Source: Pseudoxanthomonas kaohsiungensis
Lineage (GTDB): Bacteria; Pseudomonadota; Gammaproteobacteria; Xanthomonadales; Xanthomonadaceae
NCBI RefSeq assembly: GCF_010211765.1
Contig: NZ_PDWO01000004.1
Location: 62,001 to 126,000 of the forward strand
Direction of reading: 5' to 3'
DNA length: 64,000 nt
Below, in pieces: positions 26,940 to 34,977 of the stretch (the first letter of the stretch is position 1; every line of letters begins with the position of its first letter). The notes below the pieces were generated by a model. It saw only the letters and a program-made list of their open reading frames with translations. It made no database searches and was not told the DNA's origin. The translations under genes and the position numbers were made by a program.

Positions 26940-27374
26940 TCAGCGCGCGATCCGCAATGCCAGCAGCGGCGCTGCGACCAGGCAGATCACGTCCAGCCAT
27001 GTGTTCGCCAGCCGGGCCAGGGTCCACACGTAGAACGCGCCCATCTTGGGCGCCGCTTCCCAGGGCGCCAGGCCCATCTGCGCGCCGATATGGCCGGCGG
27101 CGACCAGCCACTGCACGGCCACGATCATCACTACGGTGGCGGCCAACGCGGTCAGCCGGCGTGGCCAGCCTGGGCGCATGCCGCCCAGGCGCAACATCCA
27201 GGCCGCTTCCAGGGCGGCGAGCAGGCCCAACCAGCCGTGCTGGAGGCCGGTGGCCAGGGCCAGCGAACTCCATGCCACCACCAGGGTGGTGCTGCCGAGC
27301 AGGAGCATGAAGGGCCACAGCCAGCCCGGGGCGCGATGCGCGGCGTGCGGCGGGCGAGGCGGGGCAGGTGGCAT
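26940..27374 (-). CDS. hypothetical four-helix membrane protein
   Basis: 144 aa with four predicted transmembrane helices (WPFMLLLGSTTLVVAWSSLA, WLGLLAALEAAWMLRL, LTALAATVVMIVAVQWLVAA and LDVICLVAAPLLALRI). No family recognised. The start was placed at 27374 (MPPAPPRPPHAA); the frame is open further upstream but that part overlaps the region before sufT and looks unlike protein. The pattern of hydrophobic helices and a single clean stop support a real gene. Confidence 0.62.
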   Translation of the reverse strand: MPPAPPRPPHAAHRAPGWLWPFMLLLGSTTLVVAWSSLALATGLQHGWLGLLAALEAAWMLRLGGMRPGWPRRLTALAATVVMIVAVQWLVAAGHIGAQMGLAPWEAAPKMGAFYVWTLARLANTWLDVICLVAAPLLALRIAR

Positions 27375-27504
27375 TCGGGCTCCAGGCAGGGCGGCCAAGG
27401 ATACGCGTTGCCCGCATCGGCTAGAATGCCGCCTCTCGCCCCCTTCCGCGGCCGCGTATCCGTCCCGCCTTGTGCGCCGGGCCTGCGCGCCCCATATCGG
27501 CTCC

Positions 27505-28056
27505 ATGTATTCCCGCAGCAGCGAACCCGTCCGTTTCGAGCGCGATTGCGCCGCCGTCATGGTGCCGCAGGGCGAAGCCGTGACCCTGCCGGCCGGCAGC
27601 GTCGGCTACATCACGCAGGGCCTGGGCGGCAGCTATACCGTGTTCGTGGAGGGCAACCTGTTCCGCATCGCGGGCAAGGATGCCGATGCCATCGGCAAGG
27701 AGCCGCCGGCCGAGCTGGACCTGCCCGCCGACGCCGGCGACGAGGAGGTCGAGGCGATGGTCTGGCGCCAGCTGCGCACCTGCTTCGACCCCGAGATCCC
27801 GTTCAACATCGTCGACCTGGGCCTGGTGTACGAGGCCAGCCTGAAGCCGCGCGACGACGGCCAGCGCATGGTCGAGGTCAGGATGACCCTGACCGCGCCC
27901 GGCTGCGGCATGGGCGAGATCCTGGTCGACGACGTGCGCAGCAAGCTGGAGCAGATCCCGACGATCGCCGAGGCCGACGTGGAGCTGGTGTTCGACCCGC
28001 CGTGGGGCCGGCACATGATGTCCGAAGCCGCGCGGCTGGAAACCGGGATGTTCTGA
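27505..28056 (+). CDS. sufT: SufT-like Fe-S assembly protein (MIP18/DUF59 family)
   Basis: 183 aa. The C-terminal MIP18/DUF59 domain carries TCFDPEIPFNIVDLGLVYE and the conserved Cys in LTAPGCGMGEILVDDV, ending FDPPWGRHMMSEAARLE. The N-terminal extension (GEAVTLPAGSVGYITQGLGG) matches SufT proteins, which help mature Fe-S proteins. No other suf genes are in the window. ATG at 27505 gives MYSRSSEPVRFERD. Confidence 0.88.
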   Translation: MYSRSSEPVRFERDCAAVMVPQGEAVTLPAGSVGYITQGLGGSYTVFVEGNLFRIAGKDADAIGKEPPAELDLPADAGDEEVEAMVWRQLRTCFDPEIPFNIVDLGLVYEASLKPRDDGQRMVEVRMTLTAPGCGMGEILVDDVRSKLEQIPTIAEADVELVFDPPWGRHMMSEAARLETGMF

Positions 28057-28134
28057 GCGGCGTTGCCGCACCCCATCCAGTTGGGCCCGGTGCGACCGTC
28101 GGATCGCGCGTCCCCTGCATTGCATCGCGCGTCC

Positions 28135-28240
28135 GTAGAGCGGGGCTTGCCCCGCTGCCGTCATGCGGCGTTCGTAGAGCGGGGCTTGCCCCGCTGCTCC
28201 TCGCCGGGAGACAACAGCAGCGGGGCAAGCCCCGCTCTAC
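28135..28240. repeat. GTAGAGC palindromic repeat cluster (site 3)
   Basis: Two forward 23-base copies at 28135-28157 and 28174-28196 and one inverted copy at 28218-28240, identical to the site-1 sequence. They fill the gap between the convergent sufT and ybaK genes. Pairing of the second and third copies gives a 23-bp stem with a 21-base loop. Confidence 0.9.
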
Positions 28241-28273
28241 GCGGTCGTGCGCGAGGCAGCCTGGTAGCCGGTG

Positions 28274-28744
28274 TCAGCGGCTGATCGCCGCGCTCGAGGC
28301 CTGCAGCACGCGCAGTGCGTCGGCCGGGGCGATCTCCAGCAGCAGTCCGCGCTGGCCTGCGTTGATCCACACGCTGGGCGCGGCCAGCGCATCGTGTTCG
28401 AACCACACCGGCACCGGCCGCTGCTGGCCGAACGGACTGACCCCGCCGACCTTGTAGCCGCTGCGGCGCTCGGCTTCGGCAGCCTCCATCATCCGTGCCG
28501 CCTTGCCGCCGCAGGCCGTGGCCAGCGCCTTGGGCTGCAGCTGGCGGTCGGAGGGAACGACCGCGCAGACCGCGCGCGCATCGACCCAGGCCATCAGCGT
28601 CTTGAGCACCCGGTCCGGGGCCAGGCCCAGCGCCGCGGCGGCCTGCAGGCCCTTGCCCACGGCCGCGCCGGCCTCGTAGTCGTACGGGTGCAGGCGATAG
28701 GCCACGCCTGCGGCGTCCAGCGCGCGGGTGGCGCGGGTAGCCAT
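28274..28744 (-). CDS. ybaK: Cys-tRNA(Pro)/Cys-tRNA(Cys) deacylase YbaK
   Basis: 156 aa, a stand-alone trans-editing domain. YbaK hydrolyses Cys mischarged on tRNA-Pro. Family signs: the N-terminal TRALDAAGVAYRLHPYDY, LKTLMAWVDARAVCAVVPSD, the catalytic Lys region ALATACGGKAARM and GYKVGGVSPFGQQRPVPVW. The start at 28744 lies 17 bases after the asparaginase stop, so the two are probably co-transcribed. Confidence 0.92.
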   Translation of the reverse strand: MATRATRALDAAGVAYRLHPYDYEAGAAVGKGLQAAAALGLAPDRVLKTLMAWVDARAVCAVVPSDRQLQPKALATACGGKAARMMEAAEAERRSGYKVGGVSPFGQQRPVPVWFEHDALAAPSVWINAGQRGLLLEIAPADALRVLQASSAAISR

Positions 28745-28761
28745 CGACACGGTGGTTGGCC

Positions 28762-29247
28762 TCAGGTCGCCTCGAAACGGTTGGCGGCCACGTTCTTGCG
28801 CACGTTCGCCGGATCCCAGATCAGTCCGTTCATGGCGATGTAGACGCCGCGCGGCAGCGACTGCACCGCGCCGATCGCGCAGCCGATGTTGAACTCGGCA
28901 TCCGAGCCGCGGAAGCGCGCCGGGCTCAGCGCGCCGGTCATGACGATGGTCTTGCCGGCGATGGACTTCAGCACCTGGCCGGTCTGGACCATGCTGTCGG
29001 TGCCATGGGTGACCAGCACGTGTTCGGTCGACTGGGCGGCGATGGTGGCGCGGACCAGCTCGCGGTCCTCGTCGGTGATGTGCAGCGAATCCTTGCGCAG
29101 GATCGGGATCACGCTGAAGCGGAAGCTCACCCCCAGCTCGCGCAGGATCGTGCCGATCTGCGGCTCGCCGATCTGGTAGTCGGACTTGTCGTCGAAGTAG
29201 ATCTTGTCGATGGTGCCACCGGTGGTGACGATCAGCAGTTCTTCCAT
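28762..29247 (-). CDS. single-domain asparaginase-like protein
   Basis: 161 aa, about half of a type I or II asparaginase. Only the N-terminal (active-site) domain is present: the nucleophile loop VTTGGTIDKIYFDDKS and the second catalytic motif LVTHGTDSMVQTG are intact, and KTIVMTGALSPARF follows. The usual C-terminal domain is absent, and the next gene starts 17 bases downstream, so this is a compact form rather than a recent frameshift. Short proteins of this type occur in other proteobacteria; whether they hydrolyse asparagine is not clear. Confidence 0.8.
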   Translation of the reverse strand: MEELLIVTTGGTIDKIYFDDKSDYQIGEPQIGTILRELGVSFRFSVIPILRKDSLHITDEDRELVRATIAAQSTEHVLVTHGTDSMVQTGQVLKSIAGKTIVMTGALSPARFRGSDAEFNIGCAIGAVQSLPRGVYIAMNGLIWDPANVRKNVAANRFEAT

Positions 29248-29380
29248 GTCGGTGCCCTGGTCCGGCGCGCGCGGCGTCCGGTACGGAGAGTGGGAGCGCG
29301 CGGGCCGGGGCCGTCGCGACGCGAAGTGCCGGCATTATCGACCATTGGCGATGGCGGCCGCCCGGCCGCCCGCACGCGGT

Positions 29381-29719
29381 TCAGCCGCGGCGACCAAAAC
29401 GGGCCTGGAGGCCGGCCCAGCTGACCGCGCCCACGATCAGCAGCGACAGCACGATCTCCAGCCACGCGAACAGCGCTTCGCCCGGGCGGGTCCAGGCGAC
29501 CATGACCCCGTGGCTGAACCAGAACAGCGCCAACACCCCCGCCCAGAAGCCCGCACGCCGGCCGCCGCGCCAGGCCGGCACGGCCAGCAGCAGCGGCGGC
29601 AGCGCGAATACCAGCAGCGCTGCGGCCGCATGGCGGTCGTCATGGAACCAGCCCACGAACAGGCCCGCCAGCGCCAGCAGCGCGACACCGGCCACGCGAT
29701 GCGAAGTCGTCGCCGCCAT
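29381..29719 (-). CDS. DUF2069 family small membrane protein
   Basis: 112 aa with four hydrophobic segments (VAGVALLALAGLFVGWF, AALLVFALPPLLLAV, FWAGVLALFWFSHGVMVAW, LFAWLEIVLSLLIVGAVSW). The FWFSHGVMVAWTRPGEALFAW block resembles DUF2069. The start is coupled to wrbA by a one-base TGATG overlap. Function unknown. Confidence 0.78.
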   Translation of the reverse strand: MAATTSHRVAGVALLALAGLFVGWFHDDRHAAAALLVFALPPLLLAVPAWRGGRRAGFWAGVLALFWFSHGVMVAWTRPGEALFAWLEIVLSLLIVGAVSWAGLQARFGRRG

Positions 29720-30312
29720 CAGCGTGCCAGCCGCGCGGCGATGTCGGCCAGGCGCCGGCCCAGGGCACGTGCCAGCGCCGCTTCCTCGTCGCTGGGCTGC
29801 GGATCGTCCTGCGCCCCGGCCACGTGGCTGGCGCCGTACGGCGTGCCGCCGCTGCGCGTCGAACTGAGCAGCGGCTCGGTGAAGGGGATGCCGACGATCA
29901 CGCAGCCGTGGTGCAGCAGCGGCACGTGCATGGTCAGCAGGGTCGATTCCTGGCCGCCGTGCTGGGTCGCGGTGGATGTGAACGCCGCCGCCGGCTTGCC
30001 GGCCAAGGTGCCGCTGGCCCACTCCGCGCCCAGGCCGTCGAGGAAGTGCTTGACCGGCGCGGCCATGTTGCCGAAGCGGGTGGGGCTGCCCAGGGCCAGG
30101 CCGACGCAATCGGCCAGGTCGCTGGCCTGCACGTACGGCGCGCCGTCGTCAGGCACCGGCGGGGCGGCCTGCTGGGTCACCGCGGCCACCGGCGGCACGG
30201 TGCGCAGGCGCGCCTGCATGCCGGGCACCTCCTCGATTCCGCGCGCGATCTGCCGCGCCAGGCGGGCGACGGAGCCGCCACGGCTGTAGTACAGGACCAG
30301 GATCTCCGGCAT
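29719..30312 (-). CDS. wrbA: NAD(P)H:quinone oxidoreductase WrbA
   Basis: 197 aa, a flavodoxin-like enzyme that reduces quinones by two electrons and limits semiquinone-driven oxidative stress. Motifs: the FMN phosphate loop near the N-terminus (LVLYYSRGGSVARLARQIA), GLALGSPTRFGNMAAPVKHF, TSTATQHGGQESTLL, and the C-terminal region before GAQDDPQPSDEE. The start at 30312 matches E. coli WrbA length (198 aa). Confidence 0.95.
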   Translation of the reverse strand: MPEILVLYYSRGGSVARLARQIARGIEEVPGMQARLRTVPPVAAVTQQAAPPVPDDGAPYVQASDLADCVGLALGSPTRFGNMAAPVKHFLDGLGAEWASGTLAGKPAAAFTSTATQHGGQESTLLTMHVPLLHHGCVIVGIPFTEPLLSSTRSGGTPYGASHVAGAQDDPQPSDEEAALARALGRRLADIAARLAR

Positions 30313-30388
30313 CGGGCTTCCACGTCGGTGGCGAGGGCGCCCAGTATCGACGATGCGGCCACGACCGCGCATCGGGTAGGCTTCCCCG

Positions 30389-31672
30389 ATGGGCATGGCG
30401 GATGTCGCGGACAGGCTGAGGGAACGGGTGCGCGACCGCGCCCGCGCGGCGACGTTCGCCCGCTTCCTGTGGCGCCGCTTCCTCGACGACAACCTGTTCC
30501 AGGCCGCCGGTTCGCTGGCCTACACCACCGCCTTCGCGCTGGTGCCGCTGGCGGTGGTGGTGCTGGGGGTGCTGTCGGCTTTCCCGGTGTTCCAGGACAT
30601 GGGCGAAAAGCTCGTCGACTATGTGCTCTCGAACTTCGTTCCAGCCGCCGCAGACTCGATCCGGGACCAGCTCAACACGCTGGCCGCACACACCAAGAAG
30701 CTCACCGCCGCCGGCACCGTAGCCCTGGTCATATCGCTGCTGGTGACACTCAACAGCGTGGAATCGACCTTCAACCGGATCTGGCGAGTGGCAAGCGCGC
30801 GGCCCAGGTTGTCGCGCTACCTCGTGTACTGGACCGTGCTGACCCTGGGCGCGCTGCTGGCCGCCGCCTCGTTGTCGATGTCGGCCCGCTTCTTCGCCAT
30901 GAAATTGTTCGTCGAAACGCCGCAGGGCCAGTGGATTGCAAACTTCAGCCTGGGCATCGCGCCGATACTGATCGAACTGGTGGTGGTGATGCTCGCCTAC
31001 CGGGTGGTGCCGCACCATACCGTCAAATGGCGCCACGCCGCGGCAGGCGCGCTGCTGGCGGTGGTGTTGCTGGAGAGCGTGAAGGCCGGCCTCGGCCTGT
31101 ATCTGGGCAGTTTTGACGGCTACCAGAATCTTTACGGCGCCATGGCCTTCATCCCGATCCTGATGCTCTGGATCTTCCTGGGCTGGGTCGCGATCCTGCT
31201 CGGCGCCTCGCTGGCCTCGTCGATGGCCGCCTTCCGCTACCAGCCGGCGGCGATGCGCCTGCCGCAGGGCTACGAGGGCTATGCGTTGCTGCGCCTGATC
31301 GGCCGTTTCCAGCAGGCGCGCCGCGAGGGCCGGGGCCTGCACACCGAGCAGATGCTGGCGCTGGAGCCGATGCTCACCGATTCGCTGCTGCAGGAATTCC
31401 TGTGCCGGCTGGACGAGATCCGGCTGGTGCGGCGCGACGAGCGCGGCGAATGGCTGCTCGCGCGCGACCTCGACACCCTGACCCTGGCCGAGCTGTACGA
31501 GGCCTGCCAGCTGCGGGTGCCGATCGAGGAAGCGTGGCTGCCGTGCCATGACGACACCCTCGGCGCCGCGGTGCAGGCCGTGCTGGACGACCTGCGCCTG
31601 CCGCTGCGCGACGCGCTCAAGCGCCGCGTCGGCGACATCTTCCCGCAGACCGACGAACGAACCGGAGCCTGA
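30389..31672 (+). CDS. YihY/virulence factor BrkB family membrane protein
   Basis: 427 aa. About six transmembrane helices lie in residues 35-275 (AAGSLAYTTAFALVPLAVVV at the start; IPILMLWIFLGWVAILLGAS near the end). The conserved FNRIWRV and YQNLYGAMAF motifs of the YihY/BrkB (UPF0761) family are present. A cytoplasmic C-terminal domain of about 140 residues follows and looks winged-helix-like. The name ribonuclease BN was wrongly used for this family. Two ATGs (30389, 30395) are possible. Three bases separate it from the TlpA-like gene. Confidence 0.88.
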   Translation: MGMADVADRLRERVRDRARAATFARFLWRRFLDDNLFQAAGSLAYTTAFALVPLAVVVLGVLSAFPVFQDMGEKLVDYVLSNFVPAAADSIRDQLNTLAAHTKKLTAAGTVALVISLLVTLNSVESTFNRIWRVASARPRLSRYLVYWTVLTLGALLAAASLSMSARFFAMKLFVETPQGQWIANFSLGIAPILIELVVVMLAYRVVPHHTVKWRHAAAGALLAVVLLESVKAGLGLYLGSFDGYQNLYGAMAFIPILMLWIFLGWVAILLGASLASSMAAFRYQPAAMRLPQGYEGYALLRLIGRFQQARREGRGLHTEQMLALEPMLTDSLLQEFLCRLDEIRLVRRDERGEWLLARDLDTLTLAELYEACQLRVPIEEAWLPCHDDTLGAAVQAVLDDLRLPLRDALKRRVGDIFPQTDERTGA

Positions 31673-31675
31673 CCC

Positions 31676-32254
31676 ATGCGCCTTCCCACCCTGTGCCTGT
31701 CCGTCCTGATCCTGGCCCTGGCGGCCTGCGGCCAGGAGCAGGCGCCGGCCACCACCGCCACGCCCGCGCCCGCCGCCACGCCGGCCGCGCCGCCGGCCGA
31801 GCCGGCCCCGGCGCAAGCCACCGTGGTCGATGAAACCGCCGAGGTGCCGCGCTTCTCCGCCCCGGCGGTCGACGGCGCCCTGTACGACCTGGCCGCCCAT
31901 CGCGGCAGATGGGTGGTGGTCAACTTCTGGGCGACCTGGTGCGGCCCCTGCCTGAAGGAGATGCCGGAGTTGTCGGCGCTGCACACCATGCGCGAGCAGG
32001 TGGAGGTGGTCGGGTTGGCCTACGAGGACATCACCGTCGAGGACATGCGCGCGTTCCTGGAGGAACGACCGGTCTCCTATCCGATCGTGATCCTGGACCC
32101 GATGAGCCCGCCGGCCGATTTCGCCACGCCGCGCGGCCTGCCCACCACCTACCTGCTGGCGCCCGACGGCAAGGTGGCGCGGCACTTCCTCGGCCCGGTG
32201 ACCGCCTACGACATCGAGAACGCGATCAAGGCCGGCGGCGGCACGCTGGAATGA
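31676..32254 (+). CDS. TlpA-like thioredoxin-fold lipoprotein
   Basis: 192 aa. A lipoprotein signal ([13 protein letters not shown], lipidated Cys18) and an Ala/Pro/Thr linker to about residue 50 precede a thioredoxin domain with the active site [17 protein letters not shown] and the cis-Pro loop GLPTTYLL. It is likely a membrane-bound periplasmic thiol-disulphide reductase, as in cytochrome c maturation or oxidative repair. It is co-transcribed with the BrkB gene before it and acylphosphatase after it. Confidence 0.9.
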   Translation: MRLPTLCLSVLILALAACGQEQAPATTATPAPAATPAAPPAEPAPAQATVVDETAEVPRFSAPAVDGALYDLAAHRGRWVVVNFWATWCGPCLKEMPELSALHTMREQVEVVGLAYEDITVEDMRAFLEERPVSYPIVILDPMSPPADFATPRGLPTTYLLAPDGKVARHFLGPVTAYDIENAIKAGGGTLE

Positions 32255-32532
32255 GCGGGGTGGATGCGACCACGATGCGCTGGCGCGTGTGCGGTCGCGT
32301 GCAGGGCGTGTTCTTCCGCGCCTGGACCCGCGAGCAGGCCTTGCGATTGGCGCTGGACGGCAGCGCGACCAACCTGGACGACGGTTCGGTCGAAGTGGTC
32401 GCCTGCGGCGCGCCGCAGGCGTTGGCGCAACTGGAAGCGGCGTTGCGGCAGGGGCCGCCCCGGGCGCGCGTGGACGCGCTGGAACGGCTGGCGCCGCCGG
32501 CGTCGGTGGCACAGGGTTTCGCGATCGGGTGA
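32251..32532 (+). CDS. acyP: acylphosphatase
   Basis: 93 aa. It hydrolyses acyl phosphates such as 1,3-bisphosphoglycerate or carbamoyl phosphate. The signature [16 protein letters not shown] contains the phosphate-binding loop and catalytic Arg; the catalytic Asn is in [11 protein letters not shown]. The ATG overlaps the stop of the TlpA-like gene (ATGA). Confidence 0.92.
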   Translation: MSGVDATTMRWRVCGRVQGVFFRAWTREQALRLALDGSATNLDDGSVEVVACGAPQALAQLEAALRQGPPRARVDALERLAPPASVAQGFAIG

Positions 32533-32558
32533 GGCCACGCTGGACCCGGGCCGCCGGG

Positions 32559-33398
32559 TCAGCGGACCTCGTTGCCGTCGCCGCGCTTGTCCGGCGCATA
32601 GGGCGCGATCGGTTCGAGCACGCGGTAGCGTTCGCGGTGCGGCCTGCCCTTGAGCGGCACCAGCGGCGGGATGTCATTGGGCACCTCCACGTCGGGCAGC
32701 CGGTCGAGCAGGTCGGCGATCAGGGTCAGCCGGCCGCAGCGCTGGTCGTTGAAGTCGACCAGCGTCCAGGGCGCGTGGGGCGTGTGGGTGGCGGCGAGCA
32801 TGTCCTCGCGCGCACGGGTGTAGGCGTCGTAGCGTTGCCGCGCCTCCAGGTCCACCGGCGATAGCTTCCAGCCCTTGAGCCGGTTCTGGTGGCGCTCGGC
32901 GAAGCGTTGCTCCTGCTCGGCCTGGTCCACGCACAGCCAGTACTTGAACAGCAGGATGCCGTCGTCCACGAGCATGCGCTCGAACTGCGGCGCCTGGTGC
33001 AGGAAGGCGGTGTAGTCGGCGTGGGTGCAATAGCCCATCACCCGTTCCACGCCAGCGCGGTTGTACCAGCTGCGGTCGAACAGGGCCATCTCGCCGGCCG
33101 CGGGCAGGTGCGCGACATAGCGCTGGAAGTACCACTGGGTAGATTCGCGCTCGGTCGGCCTGGGCAGCGCGACGGTACGGCACTGGCGCGGGTTGAGATG
33201 CTCGGACAGGGCCTTGATCGCGCCGCCCTTGCCGGCGGTGTCGCGGCCCTCGAACAGCACCACCAGGCGCAGGCCGGTCGCCTGCAGCCACTCGGCCATG
33301 CGCACCAGTTCCAGCTGCAGCGGTTCGAGCAGGTCCTTGTAGTCGCCCTTGCCGAGCGCCTTCGCTCCCTTCGGATGCTTGCCCTTCTTGCCAGCCAT
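32559..33398 (-). CDS. ppk2: polyphosphate kinase 2 family protein
   Basis: 279 aa, single-domain. PPK2 uses polyphosphate to phosphorylate nucleotides. Walker A-like EGRDTAGKGGAIKAL is at about residue 50, and the Walker B/lid region contains MALFDRSWYNRAGVERVMGY. Other family blocks are WYFQRYVAHLPAAGEM and RQRYDAYTRAREDML. The length and motifs fit class I enzymes that make nucleoside triphosphates from diphosphates, though the exact specificity cannot be read. The start at 33398 (MAGKKGKHPKG, a basic N-terminus) lies 25 bases after the moaB stop. Confidence 0.92.
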   Translation of the reverse strand: MAGKKGKHPKGAKALGKGDYKDLLEPLQLELVRMAEWLQATGLRLVVLFEGRDTAGKGGAIKALSEHLNPRQCRTVALPRPTERESTQWYFQRYVAHLPAAGEMALFDRSWYNRAGVERVMGYCTHADYTAFLHQAPQFERMLVDDGILLFKYWLCVDQAEQEQRFAERHQNRLKGWKLSPVDLEARQRYDAYTRAREDMLAATHTPHAPWTLVDFNDQRCGRLTLIADLLDRLPDVEVPNDIPPLVPLKGRPHRERYRVLEPIAPYAPDKRGDGNEVR

Positions 33399-33423
33399 GC
33401 CGGTGCCTCCGCGTGGAGCAGGT

Positions 33424-33948
33424 CTACTCGCGCAACCGTGGCCGCAGGGTGGCCAGGTTGCATGGCTTGGTCCGCGCATCGAGCTGGTGGCGGATGATCT
33501 TTTCCCACGCGGTGCGGCAGGCCGAAGTCGAGCCGGGCAGCGCGAACAGGAAGGTCGCGTTTGCCAGGCCGGCGAATGCGCGCGACTGCAGCGACGACGT
33601 GCCGATCTCCTCGACGCTCACCGCGCGGAACAGTTCGCCGAAGCCCGGCATTTCCTTGTCCAGCAGGGGCAGCAGCGCTTCGGGCGTGGAGTCGCGCCCG
33701 GTGAAGCCGGTGCCGCCGGTGACGAGGATGCCGTCCACCTCGGGATCGGCGATCCACTGCGCGACGATCGCGCGCAGGCGGTAGCGGTCGTCGGGCATCA
33801 GCGCGCGCATCGGCACCCGGTGGCCGGCTGCTTCAAGCGACTGGACGAGGTAGTCGCCCGAGGTGTCGTTGGCCGCGGTGCGCGTGTCGGACACGGTCAG
33901 CACGCACACCTGCAGGGGGATGAAGTCGCGTTCGGCGGTCATGGACAT
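33424..33948 (-). CDS. moaB: molybdenum cofactor biosynthesis protein B
   Basis: 174 aa, a MogA/MoaB fold that binds molybdopterin and, in the MoaB form, is thought to adenylylate it. Motifs: LTVSDTRTAANDTSGDYL, MPDDRYRLRAIV, VTGGTGFTGRDSTPEAL and the C-terminal LPGSTSACRTAWEKII. Two starts are close, 33948 and 33942. No other moa or moe genes are in the window. Upstream lies the large repeat island. Confidence 0.94.
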   Translation of the reverse strand: MSMTAERDFIPLQVCVLTVSDTRTAANDTSGDYLVQSLEAAGHRVPMRALMPDDRYRLRAIVAQWIADPEVDGILVTGGTGFTGRDSTPEALLPLLDKEMPGFGELFRAVSVEEIGTSSLQSRAFAGLANATFLFALPGSTSACRTAWEKIIRHQLDARTKPCNLATLRPRLRE

Positions 33949-34054
33949 AGCCTATACCTTGCGGGCGTGGCGGCGTGGCGGCGGTGGGAAAGGCGGCGGC
34001 GCGGGCAGTGGCCTCGGCGACCTAGGCAACCGGGTGCGACTGGAGCGACAACGG

Positions 34055-34640
34055 AGCAAGTGCGGAAGCGCCGGTCGTGGTCGGCTCCGGCGGGAGCCGC
34101 GGTGGACCGGAGGCGTCGCAGCCGCTCGGGCGTACATCCCTGTACGCACTCGCTACCGCGGCCATCCATGGCCGCTGCTGCGACGCCTCCGGCCCACCAC
34201 GTCCTCGGGTGCGTGGGGCTTGTTGCTCCGCCAGGGCCGAAACGACAGAGACGACAGCGGCAGCAAGTGGGGAAGCGCCGGTCGTGGTCGGCTCGGCGGG
34301 AGCCGTGGTGGACCGGAGGCATCGCAGCCGCTCGGGCGTACATCCCTGTACGCACTCGCTACCGCGGCCATCCATGGCCGCTGCTGCGACGCCTCCGGCC
34401 CACCACGTCTTCGGGTGCGTTGGGGTTGTTGCTCCGCCAGGGCCGAAACGACAGAGACGACAGCGGCAGCAAGTGCGGAAGCGCCGGTCGTGGTCGGCTC
34501 CGGCGGGAGCCGTGGTGGACCGGAGGCATCGCAGCCGCTCGGGCGTACATCCCTGTACGCACTCGCTACCGCGGCCATCCATGGCCGCTGCTGCGACGCC
34601 TCCGGCCCACCACGTCTTCGGGGTGCGTTGGGGTCGTCGC
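34055..34640. repeat. three tandem ~206-bp units, each a nested palindrome
   Basis: Copies begin at the marker AGCAAGTG(C/G)GGAAGCGCC at 34055, 34262 and 34468 (period 207 and 206); the third is cut off near 34640. Each holds a 20-bp outer stem (unit 1: 34102-34121 with 34178-34197, one mismatch) enclosing two hairpins, GCGTAC-ATCCCT-GTACGC (34130-34147) and GCGGCCAT-CC-ATGGCCGC (34158-34175). The units are nearly identical, so the duplication is recent. The fold would be a three-way junction in DNA or RNA. Confidence 0.88.
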
Positions 34641-34797
34641 TCCGGTCATGCCCGTCCCTACAGGAGAGCATCCGTCGTCGCTGGTGCGTGGCCCGCCGAC
34701 GAAGGAAAGGGTGGAGACACCGTGGCATTGGCTCCTTCTGGCGATACCGTCGCGTCGAGCGAAGCCACGCCCACAACGTCGCCCGAGGACGTCGTGT

Positions 34798-34886
34798 CCT
34801 GGGGGCAGGGCGCAAGTGGCACAGGGATGTGCCACGACCCGAGTCCGGACAGGACGTCCGGTCGAGGGATGCGCCCTGCCCCCAGG
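34798..34886. repeat. fourth nested palindrome, same topology, different sequence
   Basis: Perfect 17-bp arms (CCTGGGGGCAGGGCGCA at 34798-34814, complement at 34870-34886) enclose two hairpins: GTGGCAC with GTGCCAC (34816-34835) and CCGGAC with GTCCGG (34845-34861). The arrangement, an outer stem around two internal hairpins, is that of the 206-bp units, though the bases are unrelated. Confidence 0.85.
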
Positions 34887-34977
34887 GCACGGCGGCCCGG
34901 TCCGGAGCTGGCACTACGGTCGCGAGTACCGCCTTGTAGGGCGCTCCCCCGTCACCGAACTCCTAGGCATCCCCCCG

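Noticed and set aside
28762-29247. Frameshifted or truncated full-length asparaginase
   Set aside because: There is no room for a C-terminal domain before ybaK, and no frame downstream encodes one; the short form looks intact.
34102-34197. tRNA-like gene in the 206-bp unit
   Set aside because: The nested stems resemble a cloverleaf in outline, but there is no T-arm TTCGA, no anticodon arm of proper length and no CCA end.
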